A stretch of DNA of 64,000 bases, from NCBI GenBank assembly GCA_020631735.1, contig CM036201.1, positions 74,600,353 to 74,664,352 on the forward strand, given 5' to 3'. Each line of letters starts with the position of its first letter. The first letter of the stretch is position 1. The notes under the pieces are model-generated. The model did not search any database and was not told the origin of the DNA. It saw only the letters and a program-made list of their open reading frames with translations. Source of the DNA: Saccharum officinarum. Lineage: Eukaryota > Streptophyta > Magnoliopsida > Poales > Poaceae. The position numbers were made by a program, and so were the translations under genes. Positions 1 through 10,132 of the stretch are shown here, piece by piece.

Positions 1-1058
1 GTAGGCTGTATATATAGTAGAGGCAGATGGAGAGACTGGCCTGAGCTCGAACGCACGCCATGACGGCATGCGCCAAGCGTGAACTGACCTTTATTTATTT
101 TTGTATTTTTGTTTAGGCTTCCTACGCATGTAGTTCATTGGTTGCGTTAAAACGAAGCACCAATTGGGACGGCTCATTTGCAATGTGCTTCCATTGCAGT
201 AGCCCTCGAAGACTGGGAATCAGGCGACTTTTCTGAAGTCCCCGCAACGACTTCTCCACTGCAGTACTAGTACACGGCACTCCCAATCTTTTATATCCGT
301 AATGTAAATATCAGCCTCATGCCCTTCGTCTTCCAGTCAACCATGCAAACAAAGACCAGCAAGCAGCCAAGCACGCAAGAAGAAAAGGCCCTTCCACCTT
401 CGAGACGAAAGAACCAGCAACAGCGATTGGTGGATCCTACAGAAGAAAGCGACGTGAGCATCAGGTAATCTAACTTCTGATCCGTTTTCTCCAAATCAAT
501 CGGAATATACTCGGTGTCAGATAGGAAATCGAGGGGCAATGGGTGGGGGCGCAAATGGGGCCGCGAGAGAAGCCAGCTAGAGTCCCCACTGGCAGCCTGG
601 TGACGAACGCCTGGGTGATGGCCGGGAAATATCACCGTCACCCTCGTCCGCCCCACTTCTTTCTTCCATCGCGACTGTGGCCTTTCATCTTCTTCCGTCG
701 ACGCGCGCGCCCTGCCCTGGCCACGCGCCGCCGCGCAGGAGCCGGCCCGCCGCCGCCGTCGCCACGCGCGACCGCACCCCGCCGCGCTCGTCCCGCCGCT
801 GCCGGCCGCGGGCGCGCGCGCAGCGAGAGAGGCCGCCATGGCCGCGGGAGGCCCAAGCCATGGCCCGAACGCGCTGGAGCCCCAAACCAGGCCGCAAGGC
901 CGCCGTCGCCACATCCTCCGCACTTCCCGTAGATCTGTCGTGCTCCACGCCTCCACCCACGAATCCTATAGCACGGGCATGACGAGCAGCGCGTGGCGGA
1001 CGAGAGTGCAGTCCATTCTCGGTCATCATATCTCATCTGCAGATTTGATTCAGATTCA
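1..1058. other. Unassigned left flank with GC-rich island
   Basis: I recognise no gene here. A TATATATA stretch lies at about 8-15. A strongly GC-rich, CpG-rich island covers about 690-935 and is open in several frames on both strands, so the ORFs there are low-complexity (Ala/Arg/Pro-rich) and not convincing. The island could be the promoter or first exon of a host gene, or a gene fragment captured by a transposon. The sequence continues at 2688 after the retroposon at 1076-2670. Confidence 0.4.
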
Positions 1059-1075
1059 TCGTTTTATTTTCTTTT

Positions 1076-2670
1076 TTTTAAGGAAGGACGGGAAAAGCTT
1101 CGCTGAGATTTCTATTAGACGAAGAAAGAAAAAAACTGCTCGCCTAGTTTTTTAATGGAAACCGGGCTCAAAAACCATACAACTGAGGAGAGTGTATCAC
1201 TCATCCAACCCAACTTTGGTACAACAACTGAACCACTATAAGACTCACACCACTACTGGCTCCCACTTGATCGAAGCAACCCAACTAAACAACTCAACTA
1301 ACAACTAATACGGACCAAAGAAAATAACGACCTGCCATGTGATTTGGGGCACCACGAAGAGCAACTGCGAAACTAGAAAGCCTAACAAAGCCTCCAAGGA
1401 GGAAACAACGCTAACAAGCGCCGACAAGGTAGCCCACTAAAGGGAGATTTTCACCTGTAACATCCAGCACGGCAGGAGGAGAGGAAGGAAGGACACCTCC
1501 AAGAAAGGAACGGCATCCACAGACATCGTCGTCCAAAGCTTTCGTCCTGACCTCAGCAACCTCCATACCGTCACCGTCGGAGACCCAACCCCACCAAGGA
1601 GGCGGGGAGCGACAATGGTTCAGCAGCAGCCTCGCCCGACCGACGCCCGTCGGAGAGTCCGCCCCGCCGAGACCGGCAAAGCCGGCCAGCCACAAGCAGA
1701 TCCGACTAGCTCCGCCACAGGAACCAGCCCGAGGAAGGGGGAAGGCAGATGACGGGGAGAAGAGGGCCGGGTCAGAAGAAGCCCCAGTCGCCCAGCCCAC
1801 CAACGTTCCAACCCCTGCCGAGCTAGTCCTGCATCAAACACGCCGCGCAAAGCCTTTGGCAACCTCCGCACCAAGCTGCAGTTCGCACCGGCCCCACGGC
1901 ACCACCGCCGACGAGCTGCACCGGAGCAGCCCCGGCTTAGGGAGCGTCAATTCCAGCAGCGGAGGCGGCGGATCTGCGGCCACACCCAGGCCTGGCATAG
2001 TCAGCTGTACCACCACGGTACCGCGGGTGTGCCAACACCAGGCCGCCGCCAGCCAACACCACCATGGCGTCGCTGGAGCAAACCCGACCAAACCACGGCC
2101 GGCCACACCACCATGGCTCGTCGACGAAGCCGCACCACCACCGCCTCCGCGCGTGCTGCGCCAACGGCCAGGGCCACGTCACAGCCACCACCAGCCCGAC
2201 CGCCGCACCACCACGTCCCCCCGCCACCTCTGGCCCAGACGCAGCCTGAGCAAGAGAGGGGACAGGAGGAGAGCACCCAGGCAGCCCCGACCGGCGACCA
2301 CCGCGTCCCAGCCGCCGGAAGAGTTGTGGGCTGGTGAGCTCGGCAGCTACCAGATCCGGCCACTGACGACCGGATCTGGCCAGCTAGCATGCGGATCTGC
2401 CCTCCCCGATGCAGGAACGGCCGTGCCAGCCACCATCGAAGGGGCCTCGACGTTCGCACTAGAGAGGGAAAAAGCACAGGGGAGGAAAAGGGGAAGGGGA
2501 AAAGGCCCCGCTGCCGCTGTCCTTGCGGTCGCGCGGATTCCCGGCGGCTCGTTCAAGCGGCGCGAGGCTGGCGGAGTGGTGAGGGAGGAGCTATGGCGGG
2601 GCCGACGGTGTTCCGCCCGAGCCGGCCCTGGGAGCGACGCGGGGGAAGGGGAAAGAGATCTGACAGTTTG
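1076..2670 (-). mobile_element. RT-less retroposon with poly(A) tail and 17-bp TSD
   Basis: The 17-base sequence TCGTTTTATTTTCTTTT occurs at 1059-1075 and again at 2671-2687, bracketing this segment as a long target-site duplication typical of LINE-type integration. On the minus strand the segment begins GC-rich and ends with an AT-rich 3' part followed by an A-run, read as T's right after the left TSD copy. No reverse transcriptase, RNase H or endonuclease motif is visible in any frame, so it is probably a non-autonomous LINE-mobilised element or a retrocopy of a non-coding transcript. The GC-rich ORFs within it, for example 1856-2689 plus, are low-complexity and not supported as genes. Confidence 0.65.
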
Positions 2671-2687
2671 TCGTTTTATTTTCTTTT

Positions 2688-3049
2688 GACATGTGTTTTT
2701 TTATCAGAAAACAAGGACATTTATGAATATAAACGAGTAACAGCGATAGTTAGCACAACAATGTTAATGGCAATAAGATTCTAATCATGCTTTAAATCGA
2801 ACAAGTTCATTTTAAATATGCATCACTTATTTTACTTTGCATTTAATCATACAGGTTTAAGTCAAAAGGAAGGACAGGAAAGCAGAGACCCACAAACAGA
2901 AGGTAAGCGTAGAAGTACGATCTTTTATATATACAAGATCATACGTTACTGATTAAATTATGAATCTTGTTGCATGTACTGAATATATTGAATATACTGT
3001 ATTAAAATCTAGATGAACTAATATTTAATGTTGCTAGTAACATTGGAGG
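2688..3049 (+). other. AT-rich sequence upstream of Helitron exon
   Basis: This AT-rich stretch lies between the retroposon and a MITE-like repeat. A short open segment at about 2848-2892 is followed by a GTAAGC donor-like sequence, so an upstream exon of the Helitron protein is possible. I could not locate the Helitron 5' terminus (a TC dinucleotide) with confidence. Confidence 0.3.
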
Positions 3050-3175
3050 CGTTCGGCTTTGCTGATAAGCCGACTGAAAAACACGGTTGACTGATTTGTT
3101 GTGAGAGAAAAATACTATTCCGGCTGAAAAAACAAGCTGAAAAAGACGGATTATAAGCCGAATGAATAGGATCAT
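3050..3175. mobile_element. MITE-like element with imperfect inverted ends
   Basis: The left end carries CGTTCGGCTTTGCTGATAAGCC and the right end carries its imperfect inverse (TTATAAGCCGAATGAATAGG). The interior contains a TTGTTGTGAGAGAAAAATACT core and repeated GGCTGAAAAA blocks that I recognise from small, abundant grass MITEs. Length is about 125 bp with no coding capacity. The target-site duplication is not clear, so the superfamily (hAT-like is a guess) is unassigned. It lies in a presumed intron or leader of the Helitron. Confidence 0.5.
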
Positions 3176-3244
3176 TCTTTTTGCAACATAGGAATATGTG
3201 TCTTATCATTTAGTGGTTACATAATTAAGTTGATTACTAACCAT

Positions 3245-3506
3245 ATATTTACTTATGGTCGTATTTGGATATATAGGCATGGTATATAGAAAAAGAAAAA
3301 TCCCGCTTGAAGAACCGCATAATATACAGCCTGAGACAAAAAGAATGAGGAAAATTCGAATGGAAAAAATAGAACAAAAGGTAAGAAAGAGAAGAATAGA
3401 TTGTAATGAAGACAGTGGAAGCGTCAAAAAGACGATGCCTTAGTATTGAACTTATTCATATCTTTCTTCTTCTCGAGGAATGGTATCATTCACACCAGAA
3501 TACATC
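3245..3506 (+). pseudogene. Helitron replicase N-terminal exon, left half
   Basis: A Lys/Arg-rich open segment (3255-3443) follows an intron-like AT-rich stretch with a TATAG acceptor-like end. A second short frame starting ATGGTATCATTC at 3480 runs up to the insertion point of element A. After removal of element A and one TSD copy, that frame continues uninterrupted into 49304 onward, where a Cys-x2-Cys plus FW motif typical of the plant Helitron N-terminal region appears. The exon was therefore split by A at codon level. A frame change between the two short ORFs suggests an intron or prior decay. It belongs with the helicase and RPA1-like genes at 50.9-55.7 kb. Confidence 0.6.
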
Positions 3507-4613
3507 TGTCGGTGTTCGAAATCACCGGCTAGTAAATTTTGTAAATTATGCGCTTTGGCTCGGATGGCTGTGCAAAGAGGATACGAGGATGTATATTGGT
3601 TCGGGCGGAATATCCCTACATCTAGTTGCGAGCTGCTGCTCGTGTTACTTGCACTAAGTTCATAGTAGGGGTTACAAACGGTCGAGAGAGCGACGGGCTC
3701 CCAAGTCTCTGTGGGTTGAGGTCGTGAGTGTGTTCTTCTAGGATCATCTTTTTCGTTGTCGGATCATTCGATCATCCCCTCAGAAAGGTACCAGTCCTTC
3801 CCTTTTATTGCTCAAGGAAAGGGCCGGTCATACGCGAGAGAGGATTGAAAAAAGAAAAAAAAAAGAGAAAAACCAAAGAGAGGGAAAGGAGTCCTGGAGC
3901 GACGTTGTCCTCCTTCCCCTACCGGTGGGCCCTGACGGTCCTGTAGATGATGGGGACATCCCCACGCTGCCACTTGCCACCGGTCCTATGCACAGGCGTC
4001 GTGGGTCAGTCGTGGCGCTCCGTACGCCCGGGTGGACGGTATGGTCAACGGACCCTTCTGACGGAAGCCATGTCGGAGTTGGAAGTACAGTGCAGAACTG
4101 TAGATGTCTGACGGGAGTCGTACGAGGAGTTGGCAATACAGGGCCACCCCGTTGATGTCGTGGCGATGTGAACCCACAGGGATGACCTGTCACAGTTGCA
4201 GGCCGCGTGGAAGCATACCTGCTCACAAGGATGACCTGTCACAGTTGCAGGCCACGTAGAAGCATACCTGCTCACAAGGATGACTGTCACAATTGCAGGC
4301 CACGTGGAAGCATACCTGCTCCCCCTTTCGTGTCAGGGGCACATGCCCGTTTGTGGTTGAGGTGGTACGGGCCCCTCTCAGGGCCTCTACTCTTGTCTGA
4401 GAGCGAATTCGACCCCTAGGGGTCGGGCAAGGTGGAACCCTCACCCGGGGGTCGGAAGAGGCAAGACCCACGCCTGAGAGGTCGGGCGAGGTAGAGCGTG
4501 CGCCTCAGTTGGGTCGCACTAGGCCGTAGCAGCGCTCATAATTATTTTAGGCGGACTAAGATAGATGGCTTTTAACTCCTGTCTCATGAGTACCCTGATA
4601 TTGGTACCCGACA
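3507..4613 (-). repeat. Left LTR of element A (3' LTR in element sense)
   Basis: It begins TGTCGGTGTTCG and ends TTGGTACCCGACA. It aligns along its length with the right LTR at 46147-49298 once the 2-kb solo LTR in the latter is removed. The first 170 bases differ from the right copy at roughly one site in seven by eye, showing an old insertion. Directly inside it, read on the minus strand, is a purine/G-rich tract ending CTCGGGGGCTAC (4614-4625), the likely polypurine tract. Confidence 0.88.
4181..4325. repeat. Three-copy 49-bp tandem repeat inside LTR of A
   Basis: Three adjacent copies of a unit beginning GATGACCTGTCACAGTTGCA start at 4181, 4230 and 4279. Each has the later motif GGAAGCATACCTGCTC (one copy with a substitution). 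The same array occurs in the right LTR at 48838-48980, so it predates the insertion of A. Confidence 0.85.
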
Positions 4614-5303
4614 GTAGCCCCCGAGCTTGAGGAGGAGTTGGATACTCCTCCACAGGCTTTACCGTAGGATGTCGAGGTCTTTGTTTTCCTGGGGTGTGCG
4701 CGAGCGCACCTGCCGGGTGTAGCCCCCGAGCCTTTGGGGAAGTTGGCTACTTTGCCAAAGGCTTTCTCGTACAGGGAGACCTCGAGGTCCTAGCTTGGCT
4801 GGGCGGTCGTGGTTGGTTCATCGTTCATATGCAACCATGTCTCGGGCCTTCTTTTGCGAGCCCAGGCCTCCGGGTTCCTGCGCGCGGCAGGGGTTCGGCC
4901 ATGGTGTCGGCCGACTCTAGGCTCCTAATGGCCAGTGCAGGTAGTTCCCGGGTCCGTCTGGTCGGTTTCAGGGGCTACTTGCCTTTCCTCATAGTGGGCC
5001 CGCCCTTCGCCACCTCTTACTTCAGGGGTGTCTTAGAGCGACTGTCGAAATCGCCACCGGGCCAAATGGTGATCCCCTAGGCCTTAACGGGCCATAGGAG
5101 TGTTTTTAGCCCCGCACCCCTTTGTTCCCACGGTGTCGGGAGCGCCGTTTTTGTCTTTAAACCGCCCATTTTGGGCACGTGGGGAGCCAAAGGGGCGCCT
5201 CGTGCTGTATTTTGGGCGCGTTGAGGCCGGAAGGCGCTGGTTCGGCTCCCTGTAGGCCTTCTATAAAATGTGGCCTCCATAGTGTGTCGTCGTTCATTGT
5301 CAC
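4614..5303. other. Element A 3' non-coding region, promoter of antisense gene
   Basis: No coding region is supported. GTAGCCCCCGAGC occurs just inside the LTR and again near 4716, a duplicated stretch around the polypurine tract. The distal part holds a plus-strand TATA box at 5263. Element C interrupts the sequence at 5304, and it resumes after one TSD copy at 21426. Confidence 0.6.
5263..5268 (+). promoter_or_regulatory. TATA box of antisense gene A-1
   Basis: The sequence CTATAAAATGTGG is a good plant TATA box. It lies about 40 bases before the insertion of element C. The matching coding region resumes at 21482, so C sits between the promoter and the first codon of this antisense gene. 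Confidence 0.5.
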
Positions 5304-8300
5304 TGTAACAGAACCGACCAAATTATAAGAGCACAAGTACAAAAACAAGCACCGAAGCGCTCAAATTTTCGAACTTGAGCCCATATAATCCCGGTAGTCA
5401 ATCGAAATCACGAAGGATTTCAAACCAAACTGCTTACAACCAGGATCGCATCATTCAACATACAACATCGTACGTTACATTTCACAAGTAGTTCTGAAAT
5501 AAGTTTACACATACGGAGTAGCAAATATTACAAACCAAGTTTGAAAGTAGCGGAAGCATAACACACACTAGTTAATTAACTACTGCAAGTCTGGATGATC
5601 AACAACCCGCAAAAGCATGAGGAAAGTACATAAAGATGATCACGCCCAAGTGATCTAGTCATCATCACCCGCAGGGTGGAGACACGTCTTGCAGAATCCC
5701 TGATAAAGCATGTCATCTGCAACAGGAGGGAATAAACCCTGAGTACTGGAATGTACTCAGCTAGACTTACCCGTCGAAAACCAGAAATGAAGTGACACCA
5801 AGGATTATGCAAGGCTTACACAAGAGGCTAGCTGACATAACATTTTTGCATAAAGGCATAAGTAATTGAAACTCTTATAACCTGTACTAGCAGTTATTTT
5901 TAGCATTTACCTGTCATCTATCTTAGCACCTGTACTAAACATACACTTGATTATAATCAAACAACATGATTATTATATCCATAGCAGGTATATCATTATG
6001 GCAACATTGTATCATTCCCTTAACCACCAGTTCATTTAATGAGTTCTACGTTGCCGCTGCTCAAGTCAAGTGCTCACTAACCGGGAGCGACGGCGATTCG
6101 AATCGAATTCCTATCCAGCTGGAGGGGTATTTCTAACACTCACCGCGCAGGCCCCTGCCAGGGTCGCACAAGCCACCGTTTCATATGATTCAGGAATCGC
6201 GGGTCCGAATGATGTCGCGACCCCAAGGGCGACACTCTGCCAGGTGATAGGGACTCTAACCCCCCCTTGGTCTCACGCCAATGTCCCCAAGCACATCCTT
6301 TCTCTCCTCCAAGAAGCAACCTACCATTCGATTCCCGGCCTGAACCACATTACTCGGCTTCGCGGTCGGAACGACTTATCCGGCCAACTAAGTGTTAGAC
6401 TGCGTTCAACATGACTCAAGGACGTACAGCGAATCGGTCCTTAAACGACTCAGACGGGCATAGCTCCACACCCAAGACGTGAAGTGTCTTGCGGCTGTAC
6501 TATCGAACTCCCGCCCGGTCTCAAATTTCATTTTTAAGCATGGTTCCATCCACGATAGCCATAAAGCCACTCGTGACTCCTTCCTACATCTCGCGGATGA
6601 CCGGAAATCACCCGACTTCTACCGTACTAAGCAGGGCTAAGCATTGACACGTGCCTAAACCTAATATAGGATTAAGTACGATATCTGGACAAGGACAGGT
6701 ATAATGCAACAAGTGTTTTCATATAACTCCTACAACTTAATGCAGTAAACAATTAAGAGTACTCAAGATATATTTATAAAAAGATGGGTTCAGCATGCAC
6801 CGGGGCTTGCCTTTCAGAAAAGTCGAGGGCCGGTGGTCTGGACACTCAGGAAGGTCGTCTGCGGGCACTCCTTCGCCTGCTGGACCCTCGGGCTCCTGCT
6901 GCTCCTGGTCCTCCTCCGGAATCACAGACTCGAATTCGAGGAGAGTTACCCCCTCCGGTGCACCTATTGCATGAATGCACAATAAATATAATGGATGCAT
7001 AAATGGGTGCAACATGCTCGGAATGAAATGCATTTCAGAATAAAATACTCTATTCAAGTTATTTTACTAGTACGTGCAAATCTCTTCTCCAGTAGAGAAG
7101 TACTCACCTAATCTACTTAACCTAAGATAAAGCTGCTCATCCTCAGTTAAGGCCCTAACACCTAACAAATACAAAAGTAGCATGTCTTAGGATATTACAC
7201 CATATCAAACAGCAAAACACCACAGAAAGCATTCTGGACAGCAGCTACTTGTTTTTATCACAACTGAAGATTTACAATTCCAAAAGATATGATCTAAGAC
7301 AATCTGGAAAGCCTAAGAAATGCACTACAATTCATTTTCAGACCTCAACTCCAAACTCCTAAGTTTTCCATGTCAAACTTCACAAGTTCCAGAATCTGTA
7401 TTCTCCAACACAGAGAATAGCAGATTTTGAACTGCCACTTTAAACAATAGTAACTCTCAAACTACTAAGCCAAATGCTTCCAAATTTTAACACAAGCTAG
7501 TTCATCAAGTTTACTCCAACTTTGGTATTTACAAGTTGTCCAGCAACCAATTTTATCAAAGCCAAATTTAGAATTACTACTAGCTGTCCAGAAAACCTAA
7601 AATTACAAAGGTTAAATATTTATTGATGTGACCAACATTCTCTAAGACCAAACTAATACTACTACAAGTTCACAAATGTCACAAAAACACCAGAAAGTAA
7701 GGTGTGCCCACCTAGAATATTTATTTAAACCCATTTCTTAATTTACTTAAGTAATTAAGTGAAATTTCAAACATATATATAAACTGCTCCTAAAATTCTA
7801 CAAAAATTACAGGGGACTCTCTGACCCAAAAAGAGACCACAGTAAAAATTTGAACAAGTTTTATTCACAGAAACTCCCTTCACAAAATTCACAAGCTAAT
7901 AAGGCTGATTTTTGCATAAATAGAAAACCCTATTGAAAAGTGTCAAACAACAGATTTCTTAATTTTCTTGGACACTCTAGGGTACCAAGACATTCTCCAA
8001 AAAGTTATATGAACATTGCACATGTAGAAAAATTACAAAAATTCATTTTAGTATTTCCTAGAATAACAAGATAGCATTATAACTTGGAAATTACTTAATC
8101 ACTGATGCCCAAATTTTTACCAGAGCTAGGTCTAGCATAGAGTAACCTACCCACCAAATTTCATGATTTATGGAACACTACAGCTCAAGTTATAAATTTA
8201 ACAAATTTGCATGCATTCCAAAACACATTTAAAGGATCTATTAAATTCTTACAGACTTTAAACATCTCATGCCAGATCCATATTTTTCTAAAATACTACA

Positions 8301-8419
8301 CATTATGTAGATCCTAATAAAATTTATCTCATGATTTTTGGATCATTAAAACCCTAGATTTATATTTTTCCAACTTGTACAAAAATCAGTGACAAAATAA
8401 TAAAAACGAATTTCATTTC

Positions 8420-9310
8420 GGGTGAACTGGGCCGGCCCGGAAGACGCGGCCCACGACTCGCGCGCGCGCGGCCTGCTTAGCACTCCCGCCCGCGCTTGGC
8501 AACTGACAGGCGGGCCCCCGCAGTCAGGGACAGAGGGGCAGGGGAGGCGGAGACCCGCGAGCTCCGACGAGCTCGAGCTCGCCGGAGAAGAGCTCGCTCG
8601 GCCAAGTGAGCACCACCTCGTGTTCTCCGTCACCTGGTGCGTCGATTGGTGCTCGTGGAACGGATGGGGATGGGGTGGAAGGGGCTGGTCACCGCGAGCG
8701 GCGGCCGGTGGTGTCCGGTGGCGGCGCGCCGTCGCCGGTGAAGATGCACAGTGCGGTCTAGGCTCGGTGCGAGCTTCACCGCAGCTAGGCGGATCCATTT
8801 TGCTAAGAAGGGAGGACGGAGAGAGACCCAAAGCACCCCGACCACGGTGAGGTCCCATGGCGGGCTCCGGCGACCTCTCGGAGATGGGGAAGAAGGAAAT
8901 GCGGCTCACCTCGAGTCAAATCACGGGCTTCGGTGGGTCAAGGAGATGGAGTGTGGTGAGGCGGAGAGATTGGCGAGGTCTGGTGGACTGCGATGCGGTG
9001 GTGAGCGGGCACGAGCTTCGCCGGAGAGGAGCGGCAATGGCGGCCCGGTTTTCTCCGCTCTGGAAATGAGAGAGGAAAGGAGGGCGATGGAATGGAGGGG
9101 GAAGCGGGTCGTCCTGGTCTTCACGCTGAGCTCGCAGGCGACGTGGGGCGTCGGCAGAACACGCGCGCCACGCGGCCACCGGGCTTTGCCCGAGCGCCAC
9201 GACGCGGTCGGCCGCGGCCGTCGGTGTCTGAACGTTCCGTTTCAGAGCTCAACGGCATCGACTGATAGGACAAGTTCAACACCGATTTTCTCCCAAACCA
9301 GTTCGAATTA
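8420..9310. other. GC-rich block inside LTR of element C
   Basis: This block, repeated at about 19703-20593 in the other LTR, is strongly GC- and CpG-rich in otherwise AT-rich sequence. It is open in several frames on both strands (for example 8346-8909 minus and 8751-9311 plus), which is what high GC alone gives. It contains GAGCTCGAGCTCG and alternating CG runs. It could be the promoter/leader portion of the LTR or a captured host gene 5' end. I see no domain that decides. Confidence 0.5.
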
Positions 9311-9334
9311 GAAGAAGATGATAACACCAACATT

Positions 9335-9640
9335 GTAGAGCTACATGAGGACTACAAGTTTGTCAATTGGAGTTCGGGCTGGTTCGGCCTAGATTTGAAA
9401 CTACAGATCTCCAAAGTGGTGCCCCTTGAAACTGAAATGCAGTTTCAGAGATCAATGCCGACTGAAACCCTAACTTCTTGACACTATATCTCCTAAACTA
9501 TTGAGAACCAGGTGATGGTGATATTGACAAAGTTGTAGAGCTATGTGTGGACAACAACTTTGTCAATTGGCTCAAAGACTGGTTTGGCCTAGATGGTGAG
9601 TTACAAGTTGCTAAAGTGAGGTACAGTGAAACTGAAAAGT
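9335..9640. repeat. Diverged direct duplication within LTR of C
   Basis: Two blocks of about 105 bases, starting near 9335 and 9533, share TTGTAGAGCTA, TTTGTCAATTGG, GGTTNGGCCTAGAT and GTGAAACTGAAA-like motifs in the same order, roughly 197 bases apart. The right LTR has the same pair (about 20618 and 20816). A further ACAACTTTGCTTAAGG motif near 9774 looks related. Confidence 0.65.
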
Positions 9641-10132
9641 CCAATTTCCAGACTTAGAATTTTTCTAAGTGTTGATTCCCACTCAAGCTGACTTGTGGGC
9701 CATTTTTGAGCATGCTCTGGTCATTTTCATGAGATGGCCATATTAGAACTTTTGTTCCTTATGAAATTCTCTACAACTTTGCTTAAGGTTGCTCCTCCAT
9801 GCAAGGTCTCTAAATTAGACTTTTTAACTGGTCAAACTAGAGCCTTCTAGGGTCAAATGGTGGTCAAACTTCTCTTGGAGGGCAAATTTGTAATTTTGGT
9901 CAACATGAACTTTGTTCCAAATGTTACCCTAAGTATAACTAAGGTGTTGTAGGTCATGATTGGCTACCTTACCTTTTTGTTACACCAACTATCAAGTACT
10001 TCATGAAATAAATCAAACAAACCCTAATATAATCACATGTGTTGCATCACATAAAATAACAAACATGAATGATGCATGCTTATGCTTATGCCATGCAAAT
10101 GCAATGCAATTAAGGACTAAACACTTGAAGTG

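Noticed and set aside
860..982. Second H3-like start (MARTRW...) on the plus strand
   Set aside because: Only M-A-R-T matches; the following residues bear no relation to H3, and the frame is in a GC island.
291..1155. ORFs of 100-220 codons in the left flank
   Set aside because: Overlapping frames on both strands in a CpG island, Ala/Arg/Pro-rich, no recognisable motif.
1411..2784. Long ORFs (up to 277 codons) within the left retroposon
   Set aside because: Low-complexity His/Pro/Arg-rich translations of GC-rich DNA on both strands; the segment is bounded by a TSD and lacks known domains.
8346..9333. Protein-coding genes in the C LTR (and copies at 19.7-20.6 kb)
   Set aside because: Open frames on both strands in a GC-rich block, no domain, low-complexity composition; explained by base composition.
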